Source: Arcuatula senhousia
Taxonomy: Eukaryota > Mollusca > Bivalvia > Mytilida > Mytilidae
Reading direction: 5' to 3'
NCBI GenBank assembly: GCA_963971305.1
Contig: OZ020303.1
Coordinates: 65,162,867-65,226,866 of the forward strand
DNA length: 64,000 bases
Shown here: positions 53,701 through 60,800 of the stretch, in pieces
How the letters are laid out: every line of letters starts with the position of its first letter
How positions within the stretch are numbered: position 1 is the stretch's first letter
Made by a program: the position numbers and the translations under genes
The notes under the pieces: generated by a model
The model's database searches: none
The model's input: only the letters and a program-made list of their open reading frames with translations
What the model was told of the DNA's origin: nothing

Positions 53701-55895
53701 AAAGTGAGAGTCAAATATGAAAATGAGAAATGGTCATATTCCATGCAGCAACCCATAATTGTTCCAGGAACAAGCTTGTATGCTTATATCACAGATCAGA
53801 TGACACATCAAAAGAAAGATGAAAGGATTCAATCAACAGGTGTACAACAGGTAAAACAGATGTAATAGATAAGGTGATATAAAACACAATGCATAGCATG
53901 TTTAAATGGTTCTAACAAATAAAGTTTGGATATTTGATAGCTTTTGACAATTGTGGAGGAAATCACCAATTGTTTTAAATGAATTGGCAATAAGTTTCAA
54001 ACAAATATGGGAACTATGAGATCTTTTAAGAGTTCCAGTACTGACAAAACCTAGAGCATGTGATGGAAAATAATGAGATGGGGGTTAGTGTACTCCACTC
54101 TACTCCACAGTGTGGCCACAGTGGCTGATACAATTTGTATTTGCTGTAAAACGGTGAAGATAATGTTGGAATTAAGACTCTAAATTGACAAGTGCTAAAA
54201 GAGAAATGTACTTCTATAATGTATTGTTTTGGAAATATCAAGGCATTTGAACTTTAAGAAACAAACCATTTTGATAGAGGATTTGTGGTATCAAAATGCT
54301 ACAATGACAATAAATCATACAGAAACTATATCTCCTTTTTATTTTTATTTCATTGCTAATCCATACTAAGAATATGAGCTTAGCCTGTGACCCTAACATA
54401 AATCATTTTCATCTGTGACTATAACATTATCAAATATTGTTAAAGGTAACAGATGCCTACCTAACGTTTTCTTTTGAAATCAGACTAATATGAGGATGTC
54501 AATCCCGCCCTCTCATTTATAGAATTTCTTTGAGGAAATTATTTTTCTTTGTAATAAAGACATAAGCAGAATGACATCATGTGGATGGTATTTTTTTTTT
54601 ATGCTGAATTCTGAAAACAATTTCTTTGGAAGAGCAACAAATTGATATACTAGAGAATTTCAATCAAAGCACGTAGTATGAATTGAGTTACAGGGGCTTG
54701 CAATGCAACTATTAAAATAATTACAATCGAAAAAGATAAAAAAAATACTTTCTTGATAAAAAAAAACTTAATATGCCGTAATTTTTCATAGCTTTTGGTC
54801 AAGAATTAAGGAGAATCCACTGAGGTGACTAGCAATCAATATATTTGATTATTGTGATAGTTTAACATATGTTCTTTGCTCTAAAGAAAACAAAAAGGCC
54901 CTCTCTGGGTCAACAGTACAATGTATAGCCTATAACACATCAAAAACAAACAGTGACATTTATAAAATATGTTAAGCTAGGTTCTAAAACAGTTTAAAAT
55001 TCTACAAAATTACAAATGTAGTAAAAAAATGAAATGACCTTGGGCACTTCAACAAAAAATTTAATTACAATATCTCAATTCTATTTTGAAAATTCTCCAA
55101 AAGGCTATCAAATATCTTTTGGCCATTGTAAAATTTGTCTTATAATTGTGTGAGTTCTAACTCTTAATCACTTTTAGAGGCAAAGATCTATTATCAAAGA
55201 AAGAAAGATGTCACCTATTTTACAACATCAAAAGCTGATCAAAATATTAATCTCATCATCATATTTAATCTTAACAAACGATGACATTTATGACAAGATT
55301 TCCATTGTAAAATTCATGTCCAGGGGCATTTTTCAAAAAAATTCAGATCAAGAAAACAAATTACTTTTCGATATTAACAAACACATAATTTCCCTCCTAG
55401 AAAATTATTGGAATTTCGATTGAGATGCACTTTTTCATACCTCCTAGGGTTTAGGTTTCGTTAGAATTTTTTTTCAATTTCGATTTCCATAAAACAACTG
55501 TTTAGGCATCATGTTATGTAAATGATTCTTGTTGTGAAATCCTGACCTTTAAACATTATTCCTGAATGCAGTTTCACTGTTGTGTATCACAAGTTTAGTA
55601 AATTCAGTTCAAAATGAGCTTGATTAAATTTCATCTACCTTAATTCTTAAAAGTTTTACTTTTATATATATGTAAAGCCTTAAAAGATCTTAAAATTATT
55701 TTAAGGATATTCATGTTTTCTTAAATTAGATAAAAAATTAAAAAGATTTTTTTCAAAAAAACTGTCTGTAGGAAGAAGAAAAATTCACATCTTGTAAAAA
55801 AAAAACCACCATAATTCCAAAGACTTACCTGTTACTATAGAAATAATAAGCCACCACCAAATAAACAAATCCGTTAAATACACCAATTTCCACAT
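8639..55895 (-). CDS. nrg: L1/neuroglian-family cell adhesion protein, short single-Ig form with GPI-like C-terminus (11 coding exons, whole gene)
   Basis: Coding join, in transcript order: 55829-55895, 21768-22058, 17853-18226, 15555-15786, 13681-13811, 12344-12554, 11558-11680, 10973-11152, 10415-10531, 9948-10112, 8639-8790. The sum is 2043 nt, giving 680 residues. Order: signal peptide (1-22), Ig (24-119, C46/W63/C101), five FN3 domains (about 121-219, 220-320, 322-435, 436-536, 537-630), basic linker, hydrophobic end (661-678). Family evidence is strongest in FN3-2 to FN3-4: a W-x-P-M-P-x-x-E-H-N-x-P block with HY-x-V, then GHSGEA, RGKFRGYK and GPPSATIDFSTPEGVPGPV, all patterns of neuroglian/L1 proteins. 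Such proteins act at the surface of neurons and epithelia in homophilic or heterophilic adhesion. The usual product has six Ig domains and a cytoplasmic FIGQY ankyrin site; neither Ig1-5 nor that tail was found here. Possible N-glycosylation sites are N159, N271 and N554. It could be an alternative isoform of a larger gene reaching beyond the window. Confidence 0.8.
8895..9679 (+). mobile_element. Dispersed tandem-repeat element, copy 1 (intron 10)
   Basis: The left end is a hairpin built from GTCTCGCC-TGCGAC and GTCGCAAAAGGCGAGAC (8901-8936), followed by a GGC-repeat tract (8953-8991). The core is about 170 bp units marked by CACGGTCTACTGACTTT at 9131, 9301 and 9471. The right end reads GTTGCGACAGGCGAGACATGTCTCTG (in two parts) and TGTTAACAGTTTATTT. 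The ends are inverted relative to each other (GTCTCGCCTG/CAGGCGAGAC). A second copy lies inverted at 16703-17479. No ORF of note. Confidence 0.72.
9948..10112 (-). CDS. nrg: Coding exon 10: second half of FN3-5
   Basis: Residues 576-630, phases 1 to 1. It reads EEDWQRSD, then LSPNTKYQVRLVAMNVQGQ, a textbook FN3 E-F-G segment, and ends TDNSY. In L1-family proteins the membrane-proximal segment follows. Because it ends in phase 1, this exon could also splice to a different terminal exon lying outside the window. Acceptor TATTTTTTCAG, donor TATG|GTAAGAC. Confidence 0.88.
10415..10531 (-). CDS. nrg: Coding exon 9: first half of FN3-5
   Basis: Residues 537-575, phases 1 to 1. It begins RPGIPHPYVSP, has the conserved Trp at W557 (NITWNSD, with N554 a possible glycosylation site) and ends FLEYKRE. 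Acceptor TGTTTTTAG, donor GAAG|GTAAAG. Confidence 0.87.
10973..11152 (-). CDS. nrg: Coding exon 8: second half of FN3-4
   Basis: Residues 477-536, phases 1 to 1. It contains the L-E-P-x-x-x-Y-x-F-x-V-x-A segment (506-517, LEPDHSYRFLVWA) followed by RTKTGRGEPS, a standard FN3 F-G region. Acceptor is a long T-run then CAG; donor TCTA|GTAAGTC. Confidence 0.9.
11558..11680 (-). CDS. nrg: Coding exon 7: first half of FN3-4
   Basis: Residues 436-476, phases 1 to 1. It starts VPGPV, has the domain Trp at W457 (LKWRPP) and the PNG-x-x-x-GY turn, and ends GYDIGYQP. Acceptor CTTTATTTGTAG, donor CCTA|GTAAGAC. Confidence 0.9.
11844..12041. mobile_element. MITE-like element, TACTGTGG ends (intron 6)
   Basis: It begins TACTGTGGTTTCATTATT and ends AATGAATCCACAGTA, giving an inverted terminal repeat of about 15 bp. 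The body contains a second inverted pair (GGGGTATAAATTTTCGTGG and CCACGAAATTTGATACCCC). A close relative is at 22517-22722. A small noncoding fold-back element. Confidence 0.7.
12186..12204. repeat. (TA)n microsatellite
   Basis: Run of alternating TA in intron 6. Confidence 0.8.
12344..12554 (-). CDS. nrg: Coding exon 6: second half of FN3-3
   Basis: Residues 366-435, phases 0 to 1. It starts LRYWKSSEG and ends GPPSATIDFSTPEG, very close to the neuroglian pattern at the FN3-3/FN3-4 boundary. Acceptor TTTATATTACAG, donor GGAG|GTACTAAT. Confidence 0.9.
13681..13811 (-). CDS. nrg: Coding exon 5: first half of FN3-3
   Basis: Residues 322-365, phases 1 to 0. The domain starts EPLLSPKDFRL, has its conserved Trp at W347, and ends with IRGKFRGYK, the C-strand motif typical of the third FN3 of L1-family proteins. 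Acceptor TTGTTTCAG, donor AAG|GTATGC. Confidence 0.88.
15555..15786 (-). CDS. nrg: Coding exon 4: rest of FN3-2
   Basis: Residues 245-321, phases 0 to 1. It opens PMPRLEHNGPSLHYIV, the most recognisable neuroglian-like block in the gene, continues with the YEIKVKAINDIGES strand pair and ends with GHSGEA. N271 (NKT) is a possible glycosylation site. Acceptor CTTTTTCAG, donor GCTG|GTAGGTC, a weaker than average donor. Confidence 0.9.
16703..17479 (-). mobile_element. Dispersed tandem-repeat element, copy 2, inverted (intron 3)
   Basis: Reverse-complement copy of the element at 8895-9679, matching from AAATAAACTGTTAACACAGA at its left to GGCGAGACAAAAA at its right. Core units are marked by GTAGACC-TGACTGCAGGAG at 16901, 17080 and 17250. 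The GGC tract is short and interrupted here (17399-17420). It lies between coding exons 3 and 4. Confidence 0.72.
17853..18226 (-). CDS. nrg: Coding exon 3: FN3-1 and start of FN3-2
   Basis: Residues 120-244, phases 1 to 0. FN3-1 begins with the PDPP linker; its B-strand Trp is W141, and the Y-x-F-x-V-x-A-x-N strand is at 192-200 (YSFRVLARN). The second domain opens with HPDRNPEKVGT and ends at LIITWE. Two extra cysteines (C133, C215) at either end of FN3-1 are within plausible disulfide range but were not checked against homologues. Acceptor TATATTTTAG, donor GGGAG|GTAAGAGT. Unlike the other FN3 domains, FN3-1 is not split by an intron. Confidence 0.9.
18391..18447. repeat. 57-bp near-perfect palindrome (intron 2)
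   Basis: TTGAAAAGAAAGTCCCA at the left is mirrored by TGGGACTTTCCTTTCAA at the right with one mismatch; the centre is TACTGTGGA-ATCCACAGTA, the two ends of the TACTGTGG element fused. It would fold into a long hairpin in RNA. Confidence 0.75.
21405..21566. mobile_element. MITE with 5-bp target duplication, CAGTG-CGGATCCAGG ends (intron 2)
   Basis: The left end CAGTGACGGATCCAGG is inverted at the right as TCTGGATCTGCCACTG. Both sides are flanked by GTAAT (21400-21404 and 21567-21571), a 5-bp target site duplication. The body is 162 bp with long G and C runs. Confidence 0.78.
21768..22058 (-). CDS. nrg: Coding exon 2: Ig domain (residues 23-119)
   Basis: A complete immunoglobulin fold in one exon. 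Core residues visible are C46 (KFSC), W63 (IRWKF), the L-x-I-x-N strand, and the D-x-G-x-Y-x-C motif ending at C101. Acceptor TTCTCTTACAG and donor A|GTAAGTT give phases 1 and 1. It runs straight into a PDPP linker and FN3-1 in the next exon, the arrangement of Ig6-FN3-1 in L1-family proteins. Translation can also read through the acceptor from an intronic ATG at 22092, but the good acceptor makes that unlikely to be a real start. Confidence 0.88.
22517..22722. mobile_element. MITE-like element, TACTGTGG ends (intron 1)
   Basis: Same ends and same internal order as the copy at 11844-12041, including TTTATGCTGCAGACTT and TTGGTACCCACGAAAATAAA. The two are clearly homologous over their whole length with scattered differences. 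Confidence 0.7.
23414..23432. repeat. (ACTC)n microsatellite
   Basis: Four to five ACTC units in intron 1. Confidence 0.8.
29245..29553 (-). pseudogene. Probable retroelement polymerase remnant (C-terminal fragment)
   Basis: An open frame of 102 codons reads GYHKLVKSFSKFF, then KGISHPVFYGNVFYKAHKF and RKGYEMNILVKSLNLVF. This resembles the C-terminal part of proteins encoded by repeated retroelements in bivalves, as I remember them. It has no splice context with the host gene and sits beside repeat families A and B. No catalytic reverse-transcriptase motif is present in the fragment. Could be a chance ORF. Confidence 0.35.
29640..29745 (+). repeat. Family A repeat fragment
   Basis: Shares GTCTGAAAGGGCAAGGACAA and CAGTAAACACCATCAAGAAC with 63540-63620 and, inverted, with about 46530-46620. 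The minus-strand translation GVYWFCPCPFRLLTFRCPIG resembles the plus-strand translation at about 46550-46610. Confidence 0.6.
29755..30140 (+). repeat. Family B repeat, two units
   Basis: It starts GGGACACGGATGCCCCTGCTGG, written here as two pieces GGGACACGGATG and CCCCTGCTGG, then has two units with GTCTGACAGGTCTGAAAGT and TTCTGAGAAAAGCTTGAC. It ends ACTTAATGCCCCCCGACATG and a short GC-rich hairpin with GGGGGCATAAAAA. Confidence 0.7.
32243..32330. repeat. Short repeat, AGTTATCCCCCTTT x3
   Basis: Three copies of AGTTATCCCCCTTT within 90 bp, separated by T-rich spacers. Confidence 0.7.
34719..34876. mobile_element. MITE of the same family with 5-bp target duplication (intron 1)
   Basis: Ends CATAGGCGGATCCAGG and CTGGATCCGCCTCTG; flanked by CTTAA on both sides (34714-34718 and 34877-34881). 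Length 158 bp, with the same G/C-run-rich body plan as the copy at 21405-21566. Confidence 0.75.
40290..40867 (+). repeat. Family B repeat, three tandem units
   Basis: AACAGGAAGTAGAAGTC (variants) occurs at about 40335, 40503 and 40666, periods 168 and 163. The same start (GGGACACAGATGCCCC) and end (AATGGCCCCTGACATG, GGGCATAAAAA) as the other copies show that unit number varies between copies. Confidence 0.75.
46322..46640 (-). repeat. Family A repeat, fuller copy
   Basis: Reverse complement contains, in order, the text shared with 63540-63720 (GACAAAACCAATAAACACCA, GGTGCTCCGGAAGAGTAAGC) and then that shared with 1-145 (CCAGTAAAGGAAGACAAAAC). It therefore joins the pieces seen at both window edges. 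Confidence 0.65.
47151..47666. repeat. 258-bp tandem duplication, essentially identical copies
   Basis: Unit 1 (47151-47408) and unit 2 (47409-47666) both begin AATGTTCCGAACACTTATTA and run without a difference I could find until ATGACATAT. A very recent duplication, or an assembly artefact. Confidence 0.9.
50484..50920. repeat. Minisatellite, five ~90 bp units
   Basis: CATGCCACTTATTATCTTTC starts at 50484, 50559, 50649, 50740 and 50830. Units 2-5 each contain a run of 11 to 14 T followed by ACAAAATAATC; unit 1 lacks that insert (75 bp). Copies are near identical. Confidence 0.9.
51733..52075. repeat. Degenerate ~70 bp tandem repeat
   Basis: ACAATGTCAACAGCTCTGAC occurs at 51733 and 51801 (68 bp apart, near identical), followed by increasingly diverged units near 51867, 51939 and 52039 that keep GTCAAC and GACAAAAGTC. 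Confidence 0.75.
55829..55895 (-). CDS. nrg: Coding exon 1: start codon and signal peptide
   Basis: Encodes 22 residues starting MWKLVY with a strongly hydrophobic core containing three consecutive Trp, ending ISIVT, then one base of a Gly codon. The exon stops at a donor reading G|GTAAGTC (phase 1). The ATG has A at -3, and an in-frame TAA lies 20 codons upstream (55956-55958) with no earlier in-frame ATG, which fixes the start if the leader is contiguous. A phase-1 junction after the signal peptide is normal for Ig-superfamily genes and matches the phase-1 acceptor of the Ig exon at 22058. The lone Asp at position 9 is slightly unusual in a signal core. The link to the Ig exon 33.8 kb away is inferred from phase and from the absence of other candidate exons. 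Confidence 0.72.
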
Positions 55896-55995
55896 CTTGA
55901 AGAAAATTGCCTTAATCCTTCTTCCCCATAAGATGTCACAGCGAGCACAATAATATTATCTTCAAAATCGTCATCGGGATTTCATCTCTTAAATT
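55896..55995 (-). other. 5' UTR part of the start-codon exon, with three uORFs
   Basis: A pyrimidine-rich acceptor (TTTTGTTTTTCAG) precedes 55995, so this exon is internal to the 5' UTR and further leader exons must lie at higher coordinates. The leader holds three short upstream ORFs: 55985-55971 (4 residues plus stop), 55974-55936 (12 residues plus stop) and 55929-55912 (5 residues plus stop, M-G-K-K-D). All end before the main ATG. The splice site is seen in the sequence; use of the leader is inferred. Confidence 0.55.
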
Positions 55996-57660
55996 CTGAA
56001 AAACAAAATGCAATATGTTCATCATTAAGAAGTTTCCCTCCCTTAGGTTATTCTTAAGTTCAATTTGTACAAGAGCAATTCACCGTTGGTAAGAGCCAAT
56101 CAAACAGGAGACCCTGCCTCTGGCACACGTTGGTGACAATGATGTATTAAAACGATTGACTCACTCGCCTTGTTACATTTTAATCCAGATCTTTAAAATG
56201 TTTATTTCGGTATTTAATTTCACGCTGAATTTTTGAATGCTTCCTTTATGGATGATATCTCTGTCGCAATTTTACCTTCGGTAAGGTGCTATGGTTATTT
56301 ACTGTAAATTGATTTCAACTAGTAATCGGCAGAATTTTCCATCGCTGCGACAAACACCAAACCATTATGACAGAGCATTGTTTCTATTGTAATTGCATGT
56401 GACTCACGACCGAGTTCACTAATATTCTTGATCAGAATCGTAGTTGATCTAATGTATGCCTCACTTGGCTAAATCATTTTCACTATACTGTTTGCTTTTG
56501 TAGACGTAAATGAACTATGACAAAATTAAAGTCATTTTCACCCTCATTTTTTTTTCAAAAGGAATACCATGACACAGGGACGATTCTTTTATAGATATTT
56601 TACGCACCGCGGGTAGGGAAAGCAAACATAAAGCTTTGAAACGATAACAATAGACACAGTTAATTTGATAGAATTATTAATGTTTCATTTGACATGTTGA
56701 ATACATTATAATCAAAGCCTACTTTTTAAAGTAAAACTTATGTAAAACATCAATAGACATTTTTGTTTTTTGGATAACTACAGTAATCATTTCCGCAAGG
56801 TTTAAAAACATTAACCTACATTTAAACTTACATGATTATACAAAACTTTCATTTCAAAGCAATTCTAGTTTTAATGTGCAGTAGTTTTCTATATAAATGT
56901 TCTATACAAATAAGCATTTACATCAAATATTAATTTTTAATGTCTACAAATGGGAATAGAGATATTGAAATGAATAATTTGTGTAATGGAATTTGAAGAA
57001 ATAAAATATAACTATCTCTCCAATCTTGAGTTTAATGTGCATGTCTTATGAAACATTTATATAGAATATGCAGAACTAATTGAAAATATATTTTTGGTTT
57101 TTTTTTCAATTGCAAAATTATCCAGACTTTCAAATTATAGATCAATATGCTGACTTAATGAGCTTGAGGTATTGCAATGTCTCTGCAATGTGAGTTAATT
57201 TATTTTGTCCTAAAACAACATGGAAGTGGAATGACTTTTAAAGGAAAAAATTATAACCAAAAAAATGTTGATTTTAGTTAAGACAAATCTGAGAAATTCT
57301 AAGAATTTGTTTGTATAACTTAATCAAAATGTTGTCTTTTACAAAAGCCTAGTGAAAGAAGTCTTATTTATGAGAAAGAATTAATGTCTAGAAACTGATT
57401 CCATCATAATCCTAGAATTACATATCATTTCACAATTTAAAGGCATCTGTTCTTTATATTTTTATTTCAAATAATAAAAGAAAATTGAAATATATTTGAC
57501 TTTTAAGGTTTATTGACAGAATTAATAATTCATTAAAACAATTTTATACCTTAAAATTTATACAAACAAAGTCATAAAATGATTTCATAAGAAAAGCTTG
57601 AAATATGAAGTTACACAAGGCCGATTGGTGCAAAAGTGAAGCATTGTTTAATCTATATTA
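55996..57660. other. Region upstream of the start-codon exon
   Basis: No exon recognised. 56040-56620 is more complex in sequence than its surroundings and contains AGCCAATCA (about 56094-56102), a CCAAT-type box; an acceptor at 55996 shows the transcript comes from further upstream. Any promoter role is inference. Confidence 0.25.
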
Positions 57661-57880
57661 TACCGTATAGCGGGAAATTTTCGCGAGGATCTAATTTTCG
57701 CTATATTCCTGACCAATACTCTATCGGGAAATTTAGAACCCGCCGAAAATAGAATCAACATAAATATGTATTGGGAATATTATTAAATGGCGAAAATAAA
57801 TGTCCGCGTATATAACAACTTGGTCATTTGGTATGAAATCGCGAAATTTGCACGCTGCGAAATTTACCCGCTATACGTTA
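57661..57880. mobile_element. MITE-like element, CGTATAGCGGG ends
   Basis: TACCGTATAGCGGGAAATTT at the left is inverted at the right as AAATTTACCCGCTATACGTTA; inverted ends of about 24 bp with few mismatches, body about 220 bp with several GCGAAAAT-type blocks. A solo right-end fragment (TTACCCGCTATATGG) occurs near 6936-6951. Confidence 0.72.
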
Positions 57881-60800
57881 TATGAAAACTTTCTTCTTGG
57901 GTGTTAAGAATGTCAAGCAACACAAATAATGCATCTTTATAAGACAGTAAAGCAGGAAGTTGATAAGCAATTTTATAACCATATTCAGTATACTAGTATA
58001 ATAACCACTCACACTCAATACAAAAAATATAATGTGAACATGCTCATTAAAGATACCCCTTGCTTCTTTGGAAAAAAAAATAGCCAAATTATCTCCCCTG
58101 AATGATACCAGCTGAGAGCATTGTAAATTCATGTATAAATTCATCAACAGACAACTTTGAGAGAAGTTGGGCTTAACTTATGTCACAGACATGGTGATTC
58201 CTGTGTAACCCCCTAAACTAAATATAAAGCAGTGACAGCCAATCATAAAGAACTATAATTTCAGTGTCGACTTTCAAATAAGACTCACTAGCGCATATCC
58301 ATGGAAAATGGTTCCAACATTGGCTTTTTAGTTTGAAAAGCATTATTACTATGTCTCTGATACTTTAAGTAAGATCAAAAAGAGACTATTTACAGAAGCC
58401 CTTCTATCCGCAGATATTGTACTTTCAGCAAGCCGATTAATGACAATCGATGTTTGTACAGACCCCATCTAGTGGTATCATAATCTCATATTAAGCAAAC
58501 ATCATAAAATGCATTATCATCAAAATGAGCTTATAGAAAAAAATATCATAGTAAACTGCAATGGTAACATTGACTTAGTCACATTTTGATTATAAATGGC
58601 TGTTATTGTCTGAGTCTTTCAAAACTAAATCAATCAAATAAAGAAATTACATATTACTTGAATATGAAAAGATCTTAAAACACAATAATGTTTTACACGT
58701 TGTTTACAATGGATGCATTATTCAAATGAAAGATATCAGATAATATAATATCAATTTACTTTTATACTAAATAAGCATTATTTTACCATAAAAGTATGAA
58801 TGAAAGCATCAAGAAACATTACCTTATCTCTGAGATATTAATCTATTTGTGCAGACACTTTTGTAACCCAATATAAGTAATCCTAATTGACAATTCTGTA
58901 TACAATTGTTATAAAAATCCAATATACAACCACTTAGCAATACCAGAACTTATCCACTAAAAGATACTCTTTCACAGCATAAAGTAAAATACAATTTGCC
59001 TCATTGTACTCTGTCAGGAATCAATCTCAACTTTTCATTAACATCAAACAGCCGATAAAACCAATATTTTTATATATTCTTCATCAAATTCCAATCACTG
59101 TCATTAAAGTTCATAAAATCATCTACCCACTTTTACTTCAGCAAATATTGTAATAGTTTTAGATCCTTTTATCAATGTAAATCAATTAGGCTTTATTACC
59201 ACAATGTACATCACTAATAAAAATATTTCAAATCTAATGTATCAAAACTATGTAGCATTGGAGCGTTTTAAAAATGTAGCTTAAATAAATGTTGTCTTTT
59301 CAACATCATTTCATCAGTGAAATCAAATCAATAAACGTGACCTGAACAAAAGGACCTCAGTCCGTACAACGGTAGCATGCAGGTGCTTGTACTAATCTCT
59401 AAATGAAAGTCGTGTGTTGCTGTACGTGGATGTTCAATGATCCGTGGGTCTAAGACTTCTACTTCATTGAACATTACGACATTGTAATTTCATCGAGTAC
59501 AGTATCTCTCTTCATCGACCCGTCCATTATACAGGTGAAGTGATCTTTTTGGATGAAAATTGATTTTTCTAAATGAGAGAAACATTAACAACCATTGTAA
59601 TAACTCCCTTATTCATTTTATGATCTCAGCACAGGATAATAGTGAATGCCCTTAGGAATTCTTGCATGATTCCGTAAACATCTCGTTCTAAAAGCTATTT
59701 CACAAATTTTAAGATGTAGTAATATGATTTAGACGACCAGAAACTTTGTTCTTGCTGACAACCTATTATTATGGTGTTTTATAATGTCGGTCAGTACAGG
59801 GCGCATTAACACCTGTATATTTTTCGGACAACAAAAGATGGACATGTTAAATAAACCCTCTTGAAATTTGTAATTATAGTATTGAATAGTGCCCTTTTAT
59901 GTTAGAATAATGAGAAAATTAATTCTGGTCTGGCCAGATTGTCTCTTTGGCCAAAGGCAAAGTTGTGATTTTAAGAATGATAATTTAGCTCTATGAATGA
60001 GTTTGTTTAGGGGCAGATTGCTTCAGATAGATAGTGGAATTATTTCATTATCATAATAATGGATGCTTATTTGAAATTAATTATTACAATAGAAATGTGA
60101 AAACTTAATCCTCACAAACTCAGTCTCTGGCACACCTTAAGTCCAGTTGGATTTCAATATTATGTAAAAGTTGAACATTCTAAAATTTTAAACAACAAAT
60201 AGACAGTTGCTATCACAGAGTGAGTCTGAGAGCACATTAGCCATCCATAACATGGAACAATCAGTTCAAACAGAGGATAAAAACAGACCATTTACAGAAA
60301 AAAACTTCAATTCAGTAAATGTATAAAACATTACACATCAAACATTCTTTTGGACACCAACACAAAAAATAATAAAACTAAAATGCAAAGTGATAAAAAA
60401 GTGAAGATTTTACAATTGTATTGTAACCTAATTCACACAATATTTTCTTTCTCACGATCAATCAACTGGTAAAATCTACAAGTTCAAACTTCTAAAAGTC
60501 ATGACAACGAAAAACAAAAGCCGATCTTTTTGAACGTCAAACCTGTAATCGTAATCAATTACCTAGGAAATAATTGACAAATTTTAATCTGTTGCACTAA
60601 GGTTCAATTTATCTCTTGTTTTCCTGTTTTTATAATCCTCCTTTTCATTTCTAAGTCACTAACAGATGAATGTAACATTTGCGGAGATTAAAAAGGAACA
60701 GACGATCATTAAATTTATCAATGCATTCAGATTAGTCCCCCTAATCAATAAATTCAGAGCAAAAATTTTCAGAATATGACATGATTGATAAAAAGACGTG

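Larger units (their letters stand above)
22059..55828 (-). other. Intron 1 (33.8 kb), no coding exon recognised
   Basis: Bounded by donor GTAAGTC at 55828 and acceptor TCTCTTACAG at 22059. I scanned the minus strand by eye for the Ig codon pattern D-x-G-x-Y-x-C and found no match, so Ig1-5 exons are probably absent, though a variant motif could be missed. It holds the repeats listed separately. Stretches 22.8-29.2, 30.2-34.7, 34.9-40.2, 41.0-46.3, 47.7-50.4 and 52.1-55.8 kb are AT-rich DNA in which I recognise nothing firm. Confidence 0.55.
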
